A DNA stretch of 64,000 nucleotides from Diorhabda sublineata (Eukaryota; Arthropoda; Insecta; Coleoptera; Chrysomelidae), in contig NC_079476.1 in the NCBI RefSeq assembly GCF_026230105.1, positions 38,430,559 through 38,494,558 on the forward strand, written 5' to 3'. Within the stretch, counting starts at the first letter, position 1. Each line of letters begins with the position of its first letter. The notes under the pieces are model-generated. The model was not told where the DNA came from. It did not search any database and was given only the letters and a program-made list of their open reading frames with translations. This document shows positions 34,234 through 45,419 of this stretch, piece by piece. A program made the position numbers and the translations under genes.

Positions 34234-34964
34234 CGAGGTGTGGCTATTAAGTAACGAGACTAGCGTTGTTACTAAAAGAGATTTAGCCTGAGGTCGACTC
34301 TTCCGAATGCGATGTCTACTGTGTCTATAGACAAACCAGTGAAGCCGTTGACTTTGCTTTTTGTTTTGCCGTAAAAATGATGGACATTAATAAAAAGCAA
34401 GGGATTGTTTGGAAAACTGCAACTGAAACTTATAATTTATTGAAACAAGTAAAAGTAATAAATGTTTATCACGTCCATGGGTTTTTTAGTGGTTTAAGGA
34501 TTATCAAAAAGATATTGGAGATTCGATTCGTGTTTATATGCCAAAAAACGGATTAAAACATCGAAAAAGTTCTAATCTTGTTCGATCTGGTCGTCGACTA
34601 AGTATACCTGTGATTGCTGAATCTATAGTAATTGACAAAGAATGTGTACGGCAAGTACAACATCCCACTACTAAACCACCCACCTTATTCGCCGGATTTT
34701 GTACCGTGCGACTTCCATCTCTTTCCTAAGGTAGAATCTAAATTAAAAAGCACAAGAGTCCAGTCAAACTGTAAAAGAAAAAGTGGTACGAGTCCCTAAG
34801 GACCGACAGAAAATTCTACAGTGTTTAAAGCAATGAATGATTCGCTTGGAGCGATGTAAAGACAGAGCGAGGGTACATATTGAGGGTGATAATAACTAAA
34901 TACACATAATATCGAAATGAAATATTTCATATTACCAGTCCAGTTATTTAATAGCTACACCTGG
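34234..34964 (+). mobile_element. Non-autonomous mariner (family F), both terminal repeats kept
   Basis: Terminal inverted repeats of 28 bp, left 34234-34261 and right 34937-34964, match at 23 of 28 positions; the core is GGTGTGGCTATTAA / its complement with one change. TA precedes the left end. Inside: a start region MMDINKKQGIVW, a decayed first helix-turn-helix (YHVHGFF.WF), SSNLVRSGRRLSIPVIAESI and VIDKECVRQV, then an abrupt join to PDFVPCDFHLFPKVESKLKS (third Asp kept) and a C-terminal RARVHIEGDNN. The whole central catalytic part with the first two Asp residues is deleted. About 730 bp against roughly 1.3 kb for complete mariners: a MITE-like deletion derivative that could be mobilised only by another transposase. 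Confidence 0.85.
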
Positions 34965-35782
34965 CAGATTTTAAACAACAAAATCATGTGAAAATAAAAT
35001 TCTTTTGTATCAAAAAAGTTTTATTCGATTTCCAAAACTAACGGAATTATTGCTTTGCTTTGTTACTCTGGTTACTCTTTTTTTTAACAAAAATATTGAT
35101 TTAGTCACATATTTAACCAACCATGTACAGTTCAATCACAAAAATATCTAGTGAATATCAAACTCTGGTGAAATATAGGGATGTATGTTAGTTAGCAAAT
35201 TCTAATAAATGGAAGTGGAGTCTAGCTCTTCATCCCCACAGACAAAAGTAAAAAAACCAGTCGCACCCTAGTAATCCGCTTATAGCAAGTCCTTTTGTGA
35301 GACACCATCACGCGGTTTAATATCAAATACGATTTATCTGATCCAATCATTTAGTCCGAACACATTATGTCCATCTGCTCCTACCAGCTTTACGGTAAAT
35401 GACGTTGGAAAAAATGAAAAACTTCACTTATATAATATTTACAAAGCTTCAAATTTCGTAAGCAAAACATTGATTTCTTATTCTCATATTGATAAAATCG
35501 TTCAAAATTGTTTATAGAATCTATAAAATATCCGTATATTCCTAAAATGTCGTTAGCAAAATACATTTTTGTTTCAAATGTATCTGTAGTTTTTCCAATA
35601 TCAATTGCAGAATATCAATTGCAGAAGATAGTTATGCATGGAACAATCAATATTTCATTAAAACCGAATTAAGACATAAAAAATTCACTCAGCGTATAAA
35701 ATTCGGTAAAAATATAATAAACCGTCAGTCCACGTGGACTCATCATCTCCACTGTTTACCAATGATCAATCAATCAATCGTC
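34965..35782. other. No recognised gene
   Basis: AT-rich with a GC-richer patch at 35215-35400. A 14-bp direct duplication, AATATCAATTGCAG, occurs twice in a row at 35598-35625. It may contain the decayed N-terminal part of the following pseudogene. Confidence 0.4.
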
Positions 35783-36506
35783 AACGATAGTTGGATGGCG
35801 ACAAGATTTTTTACGTCAGATAAAAAAATATCAAAATTCTAATAGACAAACAATTCATCTAGATGAAGCATTGTTTGACAGTCACGATGTAGTAAATTTC
35901 GGTTTGGTTGACAATAGTAAAAATTTCAGTTTGAATAAGCCATGTTCTAAAAGAAAAAACTTATAATAGTACACTCTGGAAGCAAAGATGGTTTCGTACC
36001 TAATACTTTATTAATATCTGCTAAAAAAACTGTGCGGATGATTATTATGAAGATACGACATCAGAATTATTTGTAAAGTTGTTTAATAAACAGTAATCGT
36101 TCTGGACAAGGCATCCTACAACTCGCGCAACTTCTTACGATATTAACTAGTAGTACAAAACTCAAATTTTAGCATTTATGTCTGAAAAAAATATTCCTTT
36201 TCATGTCAGCGATCGGAAAGAAGGCCCAACAAACAAAGAATTGTTTACTGTTATTAAAGGTAAAGTTATAGAAAATTTATGACATTGACAAGCTTTGCGA
36301 AGAACTCTCCTCAGACAACCTCCTTACTATAATATGGGCAAAAATGTAATCAGTCTCCAGAATAGAGTAAAGAGGTTGTAGAGCTCGTAGAACTAGAAAG
36401 TTCTAGTTGCAGACCGCCAAGAGCTTTGGAAAAACATGTTACCTAAGAAGATTTAATCAAAAGATGACTCTAGTTTAGACGATTCGGACTACCATGATTA
36501 TTTATA
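35783..36506 (+). pseudogene. DDE-superfamily endonuclease (transposase) pseudogene
   Basis: Remnant of the DDE endonuclease family found in many copies in insect genomes (IS630/Tc1-like fold). In order over three frames: GWRQDFLRQIKKYQNSNRQT, IHLDEALFDSHDVVNFGLVD (first Asp in LDE), LIIVHSGSKDGFVPNTLLIS, DDYYEDTTSELFVKLFNKQ (the D-Y-H-E-x-M-like motif), VLDKASYNSRN (second Asp, normally VLDNAxYH), MSEKNIPFHVSDRKEGPTNK, PPYYNM (third-site region decayed) and an acidic tail DDSSLDDSDYHDYL before the stop at 36504. The motif order and the acidic C-terminus are diagnostic. At least three frameshifts and several stops. Confidence 0.78.
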
Positions 36507-37559
36507 AAGATTTCTTGCGTTTTTTTTTGCAATTAATTCATTTTCCTTCATGGTTTTTGCTTTGAAATATCTTTTTCCAGAAAAAAAAACGAATGGAGTA
36601 CAAAAAAGCTCAGTTCACGTCTGGTAGCCTGCTTAAACCAAACGCCCTTACGGGTAGGTACATTTCAATCGTCTTTTCACGTTTTATAATTTAATATTCA
36701 GTTGTAGCAAGTTAACGAGGTATAATAATGATTTTCCAAGCTCCAAGTATGACTACAATTGAGTGCGTCTGTGTAAATAACAACGTGTAATGCCGTCCAA
36801 GTTATAATGATTCTATTGCCTATGGTATTTTATATGGGTTTTTATGATATGGAATTGATATTGGAAGAATTATACTAACGTCAATTTTATTCATTTTCAT
36901 TATGAGTTGTTCAAACAAGAGCGTCTTCATAAAATAAATGAGACGAAAAGAAAGCAAAAGGGGCGGATTAAATACGTGCATTTAAGCAATGCAATGATAC
37001 GATCTGAATTTTATTTTGAAAATCTGGTATGATATATTGCCGACAGGAGTCACACCGTATTAAATGGCTTGGCAAATAAAAAAAGATATAAAAATATTAC
37101 GAGTGGACTGAAACGGGTTTAGGGCCTAAAAAGGGACTTAATGAGTGAACGGTGCACGTGCTTCACGATACAATTAAGAAGAATTTATTGACTTGCCAGG
37201 ACTATTTATTTGCAGGAACGTATTAGCATCATTTTTTCATTGGTTAATTCAATCTTAAACGATCGGAACAAATTTAATGGGAAAACTAGATGTGATAAGA
37301 AAATGTCACCGAAAGGTTCTATAGTAGATCTATTTCAATTTATGAACAGGTCATAAACAGTATTTATATAAGTTTTTCTTCAAACTGAAGGAAAAAAAAG
37401 AAATAAGAAATTTTTGGAATAGAATCAAGGGTGATAATATAGTTAATTTGATCGTTTACAAATGATATAACTGATTTAAATGAGAGAATAAGACAATTAA
37501 AGACGATTGCAATTGATGGTTGAGACATTATAAATGTTTAATTGCAAAAAGTAATGAAA
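36507..37559. other. No recognised gene; possible regulatory patch
   Basis: The part at 36940-37200 is richer in complex words, with AGGGGCGGATTAAATACGTG near 36959 and an E-box in GTGCACGTGC near 37150. No frame or transposon motif was found. Confidence 0.35.
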
Positions 37560-38060
37560 ATTGCGTTTGTAGACGCTGGCGCTGGCGCTGGCAATATCTT
37601 TCTGGTACTTTCTATCTCCATTGGACAACCGCAAAACATTTGACATCTTCTGTGCTTCCAAGACCACAACTAAGTTCAGTAGAGCAAATACCTACCATTG
37701 CAACTGATAGTTAAAGACGAAAAGCGCTTTTTGGACCTGAATAATGATGGAAAATGATGAAGAGTCAACAAATCTTTGGAGTTATATAATTACGTTTGTA
37801 AATAATGTGAATAGAGTATTTTCGTGCTCAATTAATCTTCTGTTACTGGCATAAAGTTTTCTCAACTTCTCGTTCGTTCTTTCTCCGTTGGCCATCACCA
37901 TAACGAGTGTAAAAACCTATATGTGTCATCCAAAGCGTTCAGAATGTTTCATGTTTGTAGGGCAACAACTAAATCCAGTAAAATACTATATCTGACATTG
38001 TAAATGATAGTTGAAGACGAAGAGCGCTGCTTAGAGCTCAAAAATCGTTTTTGTTTTAAT
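37560..38060 (+). repeat. Diverged direct duplication, about 305 bp apart
   Basis: The segment at about 37640-37735 (ending ...GATAGTTAAAGACGAAAAGC...) recurs at about 37945-38040 (...GATAGTTGAAGACGAAGAGC...), with roughly four of five bases alike by eye. Upstream of the first copy is a (CGCTGG)3 run (37574-37592). Open frames over both copies (37520-37714 plus; 37949-38164 minus) are in different phases and unrelated, so coding is not supported. Confidence 0.55.
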
Positions 38061-38838
38061 ATCCACTTCGAGATTTCACCGCCACAATTATTACTGTAGA
38101 TTAAAATGCAAAGTTCTGAAATTGAAAACCAGTGACGCCCTTCGATAGTGGACATCAAAGTCATTGTGGTTTTCTTTGATTGTTATTTTTGTTCAAATAG
38201 GAATAGCTCTAGAACGAATTTAACAAGAAGTAGTGGGTTTACCAAACGATATGCCAAAAAAGTGACAAACGACTTTTCTTTTTATCATGACACTAGTACA
38301 ACTATTATTTTCTTCTAGCTAACCAGATTTAGCTTCCTTGAAACTGATTCTTCCTGTAAATAGAATTTGTGCTAAATGGGAAACGTTATGACAACTCACG
38401 TGACTTTGGGAAGGCCAGCAGTAGATGGAAGTCGCTTCGGAAGAGGACTTCCAGTGGTGGATACAACGTTGGAATTAATACATCGCTTCCTTTATCTATC
38501 CTTATAAAATTATTTTTTTCTTTATGCTAACTCGTTTCTAGGTTAGTTTATCCCCATTTTCCTCTAATTTCAGTGGTGTTTTATAAATATTTATATATTC
38601 ATATTGATTTTCACGATTATTTTCCCGAATTTTCCGATTTTTTTGAAGCAAAAAATTCATTCGCATTTAAAAACCGACTAAAAAAGAAAATGTTTCATCT
38701 GAACTATTGTCCTGAATACGACACTGATAAAATCAGTGTAAAAAACGAATCAACTCCTACAATCTCTATCACAGGATGTCCTCGCGTCATTCTTGGACTT
38801 CAACTGGTTATTTATATAGTTTAACGCCGTCGTCGTTA
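38061..38838. other. No recognised gene; one 83-codon frame
   Basis: The frame 38573-38824 follows a pyrimidine-rich TTTTCCTCTAATTTCAG that looks like a 3' splice site, and has a balanced mid-section (FAFKNRLKKKMFHLNYCPEY). No family is recognised. An exon of an unknown gene is possible but weakly supported. Confidence 0.25.
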
Positions 38839-38862
38839 GGCCATTATGACGCCTTAATGGCC
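38839..38862. promoter_or_regulatory. Perfect 8-bp inverted repeat with TAAT cores
   Basis: GGCCATTA (38839-38846), spacer TGACGCCT, TAATGGCC (38855-38862). Two inverted TAAT cores at this spacing, within a CpG-rich patch (38820-38900, including CGCCGTCGTCG), fit a site for a homeodomain-protein dimer. The function is inferred. Confidence 0.45.
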
Positions 38863-39254
38863 GGATTTGTCCCTGCTGCATGCGCTGCGCAACGTCACTG
38901 TTTGCAAACATTTGATAAATAGAGCAAAGTTTTTTTTTGTTCCGAACATTGATAAAAATACTATGAAAGAAAACTTGCCATCGTCCCTATTCGAATCGAC
39001 GACAGAATTAATGATTTGAGATAAATCTTTTTAGTAAAGGCATCATTGAAAAGAAATATTATGTCTTTTTTGTCATATTTTTTTGGTTATTAAAACGTTA
39101 TGTATGTTTATAAATCCATCAATTTGTATCAAAGAAAATCTAGATTTTCACAAAAATGAATATACAGTGTACGTCTCAACTGCTACTTGATTTTTGTACC
39201 CTGTATATTTATTTAATGAGCCAGCTACGTTTATTGCGATGTTTATGCATATTT
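38863..39254. other. No recognised gene
   Basis: AT-rich apart from the first 50 bp; nothing seen. Confidence 0.4.
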
Positions 39255-39720
39255 AGTAGAGTATGGACCGCATTCGATCGAATGAAGCTTGGAAAAATTA
39301 TGGAGATACTTGAAGAAACAGGAATTAAGACTAAGAACTTTAGAATAATTGAAACCCTCTAATGGAATCGATACGCAACTTTAGAATCGAAAGAGAACAC
39401 AAAAAAAATCAAAAATAATGAGAGTAGTTCTTCAAGGTTGTATATTATCACCATTCATCTTCAATTTGTACTTCATGAGACGAAAAAATGCATACTACTA
39501 AATGGATATGCATATGACAACATATACGGCTTGAATATCAGTGTCAAGAAGACAAAACTCATGATTATAAGTAATAATAACATCAAAAGACGCCATCTCT
39601 TTATCAGTGGAGTTCCAATAGTAGAAAAAGTCAAAAAACATAAATACATTGGCTGAAGAACTGAAGAATTCAAATCTTTGCCATGATGATCCCCAATATT
39701 CGTCATGGAGAAAAAGAAGA
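39255..39720 (+). pseudogene. LINE reverse transcriptase remnant with the YADD box deleted
   Basis: Reverse transcriptase of an endonuclease-type LINE. RVWTAFDRMKLGKIMEILEE (39259-39318) is the first catalytic block (AFDR-V-type Asp), TGIKTKNFRIIETL follows, then after stops VVLQGCILSPFIFNLYF (39424-39475) is the conserved (R)QGC(V/I)LSP(L/F)LFNLY block. It continues as CILLNGYAYDN and then directly IYGLNISVKKTKLMIISNNN and LFISGVPIVEKVKKHKYIG (39505-39653). Between YAYDN and IYGLNIS the segment with the catalytic YADD box is missing, a clean in-phase deletion. The outer parts are not readable. Confidence 0.82.
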
Positions 39721-41849
39721 ATATACGTTAATTTCTGAACTCCCCTTCCTTTATAAATACTTCTCTGTCTTGGAACATGTTATTATTGGGATCATTTTCA
39801 CGGAAAATGATAATGGAGAGTTTGCTAGATAACCATAGAAGTTGCCGAGAGTTCTGGACGCCCAATTAACCTCTCCCCCTCATAAATTTTCAAAAATTGT
39901 ATGATATAATATTCAGATAGTTAGAATGAAAGATATTACGAAAGCCCTAGGCATCTAATAGTGATCAAAAACTGCAAAAACATTTGATAGAGTCTGATGA
40001 CTACTTGAAAATATATAAAGATTTTCTCTCTAACTGTTATGCTTCTTGTCCAGTATCGAAGGACCAAATAGCCAGTAGAAGCAGTGTTACTATGTATAAA
40101 TAAAGAAAAACTATTGGAGAAAATGGAAGAGAAAATCTAGAGATCAAAATATAGGACCAGAAAATTTAACAGACCAAATGTTACAAGCTGGAGAAAATTT
40201 CTCAATGAGAGTAAGAAATTGAAGAAACTTCTCACCTTAATAATAAAGATATAATGACTGGCGGTTCCGTGGTGTGACCAAAAAATCAAGTTGTGAATTT
40301 TATCTTACTTATTTTCCAGAACCAAAAGTTAAAGAGTGAGCAGCATATGAGTGAGATCGTACCACTGAAAGACAGAGAAAAAGCTTCCGTTTCCTATTCT
40401 CTCTAGATTCATTACAACCCACCAAAGAACCGTTTTTAGTACCGTGATGATTCTGCGCGTTATACGAATTATTCTGTTTTGTATTCCAACCTATCTTTTT
40501 TGAACCGTTTTAGAGACGGTTTTTTCAATACTTGGTTGATAGCAAGTAGCTGGTGGTTGCGCGAAAATATCATTTAAACGTTCCCAAGACCTGTCCAGAT
40601 TCGTTTATAAAAATCTTGCCGTTCTTACCAGTTGAAACTTTGACCTCGTGGCGATTCAATCAGAATAGATGAGACGAGAAATATACGGAGAGGTATTTTG
40701 GTGTTTTTTCTTTGATTATTAGCAGTTAGGGCTCTTTTAAACCAGCTACCATACCTCGCTCATTATCTATCTTCAGAAATAATTCTATAGGTTAAACGCA
40801 ATCTATTGATCAAGTCTCACTCACATGTTCTAACATATTAACACGAAATGGAAATCCCAGTAACCAATTGAAAGTTTTTATTGCTTCCATTTCAAACAAA
40901 ATAAACTACGTCGTGTTATTGACAAGATTTATTAAAATGAAAAACTTTTAATGGATTTTTTTCCAGAATACGTGACAGTAATAACGATTATCGACAAAAA
41001 TTTTTCGTTGGTACAATTCAATTATTTCCGCATTATTCTTCTTCAATTTTCGAATACTGTAAACCAACATCTGTTTGTTAATAACAATAGAAAAACTTCA
41101 TTTACAACATAAGTTGTTACAAACACTTCTATAGCTAAAAGCGTTTCGTAATATTCCGTTGAAAAACATGCATACTAAATCAGTTTTGTGGTTTCCGCTG
41201 GGTATTATGACTTCAAAACAACCCCCAAAAGAGATATGACTCCTGTTTGAAGTAACCAAAATCGATATGAGTATTTTGAATCTCTCTTTTTAATTACAAC
41301 TTACTTTTGGTTCAAATCCAAACACAAAAATGTTGATTTGGATTCACTTTACTTTAGATAAACACCGAAACATAATTTATGTTCTATAAGACATTACTTG
41401 TGGCAAGGTAAAACGAAGCGATAATTTTGATAAATTTGGAGATCTTCAAGATAGTTTTGCGTATCGTACTGGATACATTGGTACCAGAGAAGAAAAATAT
41501 CGATTTTCCAAAACGCTGATTTCGACTTTCTACTTTGTGATTCTTAGACTATATAAGCTACGAGAACTGGATACAGTATCATTTTTTTCCTGTTTTTCCT
41601 GTTTTAATATCATCATAATCAAATTAACAAATTTTCTCCTTGCTCTGCGATGGTCAATTAAGCCACACATCAGTCACACTAGGTAACAAATAACTTTACG
41701 TTGAAAGTTTAGAATTTCAAATAAGCATTGAGAACAGCTATGGTTACCAAAAAAGCTCGGGCTGCCTTCGAGATGTAGAAAGTCACTTTTTAGACGTGTT
41801 GGAGCAAATATTAGAACAGAAATCATCTGCTTTTATTTGCTTTACTCCG
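39721..41849. other. No recognised gene
   Basis: 2.1 kb of AT-rich sequence. 39760-40240 is A-rich on this strand and may hold decayed LINE sequence continuing from the previous entry (GRENLEIKI-like frames), but no motif is firm. A small hairpin AACCGT...ACGGTT followed by T6 lies at 40503-40526. Confidence 0.4.
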
Positions 41850-42137
41850 GAGAAACAGCAATGGAGAAGTATACATGCTATCCACGGTGCTTAACATTTT
41901 GTTGCATGGATCTGAATTAGTGCAGAAGTTGATTCTCTAGGTCGGAATATTGTCGAAAGAGGCATAAGAAAGTAGGAATATGGATTACAAGATTCAGAAA
42001 CTCGCGGAAAATATCTCGTAAATCTACCAACGAAGACGTGTTCCACAAGATACTGGAGACTTTTACTACGATGGGACCTGAACCAAAGATAAAGTACCTG
42101 GAAATTAGTGGTGCAGCTAAGGAACTGTTAATCTAAT
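41850..42137 (+). repeat. Dispersed coding-like repeat, copy 1 (partner at 60.99-61.24 kb)
   Basis: Homologous to the reverse-strand segment at 60985-61240. In the best frame it reads DSETRGKYLVNLPT, then shifted STNEDVFHKILETF, EPKIKYLEISGAAKELLI and a TAA stop at 42135-42137. The partner has the same frame and the same stop. Two copies sharing a C-terminus imply a repeated protein-coding element, probably a transposon gene that I do not recognise. Confidence 0.6.
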
Positions 42138-42889
42138 TTCATTGAATTTGAAATCGTTTCTTTTTAAATTGAACAATTTTTCACTTTGAATTCCTAGTTT
42201 GAATATCTACAAAATTCTTCGGGTATTAAGCTTATTGAATTTTTAATTGTAATCATTATTTTATTTGAATATGAATTCCAAAAACTTGTTAACAACAAAT
42301 TATTACAAAAATTCCAGACATTTTTATTTTGCTAATAGTCAATCACTGCCTCATTAGTTCTTCAATTTTCTTCTACATTCCAATAAAAGCAGCTTAACTT
42401 AATATTTTTTTCTGAGTCAAATGAGAAATCAGTAAATATTAGCAATAATCTTAATTTATTAAAGTAAAATTCATGTCATTTGAGGTCATTTGGTCAATGG
42501 GATCAACATGATCTCATTCTGGTTAATTTAATCAATTTTTTCTCAGTAACGACCAAAATTTCTTTCGTTTCAGCATATCTAAAGCTATACAAGAATTGAA
42601 TGCAAAAACTGACTGACAAAACCCTAGTTTAATAACGATTTTTTTTGTAAAAAAAACGCATTATTTTGAGTGAAATTTTATGTGAGGAAACATCTTCAAA
42701 CAGGTATAATATCACAGGAAATAGTAGATTGTCAAGCAGATTATCGAGATTATCAAAACTTCACCATATTAAATATTCATACCCTCAAGTACTAAAACAT
42801 AGATTATTTTGAAAGTGGAAATGTTCAAAGCTGTAACTCAGCGCACTATCGTTCCACAAATCTGAATATGTTATAACTTAAACATCACA
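42138..42889. other. AT-rich stretch without a recognised gene
   Basis: Very AT-rich filler with the words GGTCATTTGGTCAATGGGATC near 42486; nothing recognised. Confidence 0.45.
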
Positions 42890-43165
42890 AACTAAGCGGG
42901 GATCGCTGAATACACATTCCGCGGCCCCTCAGGTCCCCATCAAAAGACTGCTCATTCCGGTCGGACGCCTTGAGGCCCTTTGAAGTGCCGTTTCGGTCTC
43001 CAGGCGCTCAGTTTCCCTCAAAGCTAATGTTGACTGAAAGATGACACCTTTTTAATTCCCAATGAAAATTGCTTTTGAATTTTGATAGATGACGAGATAA
43101 CGTTTGCGACTAGGGACATTGGCGAGATGTGTGTGTATGTGTGTGTGTGTTTGTGTGCGAATAGA
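42890..43165. promoter_or_regulatory. GC-rich block followed by a (GT)n microsatellite
   Basis: 42895-43020 is strongly GC-rich (CCGCGGCCCCTCAGGTCCCC; CTTGAGGCCCTTTGAAGTGC) with no reading frame of interest, and 43128-43160 is an interrupted (GT)n. The block stands out from its AT-rich flanks as much as the island at 20.1 kb. A conserved regulatory element is the likeliest reading; conservation is untested. Confidence 0.4.
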
Positions 43166-44102
43166 GGGTGAGTGTGAAAGCAACCAATGAGGCTTGGTTA
43201 TTATCTCGAAATGAAGTGACAGTCTCTTTAAACAATTCGAATTAAATCCATTACAAATAGATACATGTTGTGGAAGTATTAAACATTATTAACTGGTTTC
43301 TTGCGCTTTCTTCACATAACCAAGAATAATTTCAGTTTTTTATTGAAAATTAAATTGATAAATGTCCAATTTTCAATGTCGAAAATGATAAATATCTTAA
43401 TAGAGAGCTTTTTGCTCATGTACGAGGGATATATGAAAAGTCTCCCACCTAACAGAGGAACAAGTCATTTTTTTTTCATAGTTTTTCCATTTTTCAACAG
43501 AATCGATATGTAAGCTGTCGTCTGATGAAAATGCCGCTCCCCTAAGTGAATATTGAAAATTAGGAACCAAGAAATAGTCTCTGAGAACAAGATCTTGTGA
43601 TTAAAAAAGTGCAATCCGTAAGTTTAGGTCATCACGATCACCAAAGTGTGATAAGGAGCGTTGCCCTGATGGAAAATCAAATGTGGTCACTATTTCACCA
43701 TTTTTCCAACGAGCAGCTGATCCATATGAAGTGAATATGAAAGAATTCTACCGGATAATAGATACAACAATCCATAAAACTACTCAAGCGGTTACCCTAC
43801 TGAGACAAGACTATAATTAGCGAGATGTGGTCAGTGCGGCAAATAAGAGATAGTCTGCTGTTTCCAGAGCTCACCATCGTTACCAAGAGACATGTAAATT
43901 CCATCGAATACGCGGTTCCGGAAGAAAATGACCTCATTGGGGTTCAAATCCAACAAAACCTCGGAGAAAAGCGAGGAGTGGCTGGACAGTCAGAAGAAAG
44001 CCTAGGGCAGCTAACCTTAAGCCATATACTGAACTCAAGGACACCCAAATCTACGATTTGCCAGGAAACACGTGAATTGAACTTCGTTTTCTTTTAAAAA
44101 AA
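43166..44102. other. No recognised gene; one unusual 90-codon frame
   Basis: The frame 43825-44097 (+) has balanced, protein-like composition (for example SIEYAVPEENDLIGVQIQQN) unlike the chance frames here. It has no recognised family; the adjoining downstream Tc1 remnant makes a decayed transposon plausible. The rest is AT-rich. Confidence 0.3.
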
Positions 44103-44330
44103 ATACAGTGGCTTTTGGATAAGGTTTTTATTGAAAATGCAGGAGATATTAACGGTGGACTGATACAAGAAATTTTTAAAGACGACGTTTCCTACGCTAA
44201 TTTCATCGGCGGAAACTTCATCCTAATGCAGGACAATCCGATCCATATACTGCAGGTGCCGCTATGAATTGGCCAGCGCCTAGACCATGGAAGAGCAATT
44301 GGAACCTGTTATTAGGACCATAGGAGGGAA
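44103..44330 (+). pseudogene. Tc1-type transposase fragment
   Basis: One frame reads VFIENAGDINGGLIQEIFKD, then DVSYANFIGGNFILMQDNPI and HILQV, followed after a shift by MNWPAPRP. This is the Tc1/Tc3 pattern (V/I)FI(x)GTMNxxxY...LxxxV.PFA..IG.NFIFMQDNAxxH...., MxWPARSPDLNPIE, with the second catalytic Asp kept in MQDN and the third region cut short. Only about 75 codons remain; both ends are missing. Confidence 0.72.
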
Positions 44331-45419
44331 AATTAAATATTATTGGGTTAATTTCAAATAAATTGTTCTGAGGAATTTAAACTTGCATTTTCTGTACCAT
44401 TAATCATAACCCTTTTCATTGAGAGGACGGAACCTGCAGATTTCGACTTGAGTCGATTTTTTTCATCATAAGCGTAGTTGTTATCATTATTAAGAATATC
44501 TTTATAGATAAAAAAAACTTTTTCTAATTCCGATTGTTTCAAATGCTCGAATGAAAATATTTATTTTTTTTTCAAAAAAGCTGTTAATAAACAGGAAAAT
44601 TTAGCGAAGTTCGATCGCTTCAAATACCGAATTAAAAAGTTATTGAAAAACGCCACTCTCCTAAAACAAACAACAATGATACATGAATTAGCAATGGTAA
44701 CGATTCGTTTCCCATGATTCAATTATTCAAGTCACACCGCATGATATGAAGTCCAGAACGCATCGAAAAGTCGATTGTCGTTAAAAGTTAAGAAGTCAAA
44801 AAAAGTGGTCTGCGATCCGCGTTGGATGTGGTCCTCGTAAAACAATCTTCGAACCGCTATCTTAAGTCAGACATCTGCATCTGTTAAGGCCCACAAATCG
44901 AGAGAGACGATTCCGAAAAAAAAGAGACCCGAGTTACAGATGCAGATACCTATGTTTGTACCGTTAAATAGTTTTCTCTTTTCTTCAATTTCTTCTTTTT
45001 TGTTTTTTATTAGTGGTTCGACGATAGTCGAGGTTTGTTCCATTGTTTTTACTTCTGCAAGGGCTTTATTGGACGCGGACTATTGTTCTTCTGGCGTACG
45101 TACGGACTATAAATGAACCTTGCCATTTTTATTTTTATTTTATAAAAATCATCTTCAAAAATTGTGAAGTTACATAAATTATACAAGTGTAGAAAGAAAA
45201 CATCTAGCTGGAAATACAAATAATTTGATAAAAACATTGGAGAAATTGTCAACGAAAGTACAAAGAACCACGGATTGGATTTTTAGTAAATATTAGAAAA
45301 TGAGGAAACGAAGAGTCATGGTATTAATTGGATTAACTATGCCCAAAACCAAAACGATAAGAATAATTTTAATAGATATAAATTTATACACGAAATACAC
45401 ACAACGTTTTCTGTACAAC
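44331..45419. other. No recognised gene; one hairpin
   Basis: Contains the inverted repeat listed at 44873-44947. The minus-strand frames 44354-44542 and 45049-45252 show no motif. Confidence 0.4.
44873..44947. repeat. 12-bp perfect inverted repeat, 51-nt spacer
   Basis: ATCTGCATCTGT (44873-44884) pairs perfectly with ACAGATGCAGAT (44936-44947). A transcript could fold into a stem-loop of about 75 nt. The arms lie at the borders of a GC-richer stretch (44800-44950). Function unknown. Confidence 0.6.

Noticed and set aside
40503..40526. AACCGT/ACGGTT hairpin followed by a T-run as a terminator
   Set aside because: It resembles a bacterial intrinsic terminator, but there is no bacterial gene context and the stem is only 6 bp.
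44810..44890. tRNA gene (TTCGAACC resembles the B box)
   Set aside because: No A box at the right distance and no cloverleaf can be drawn.
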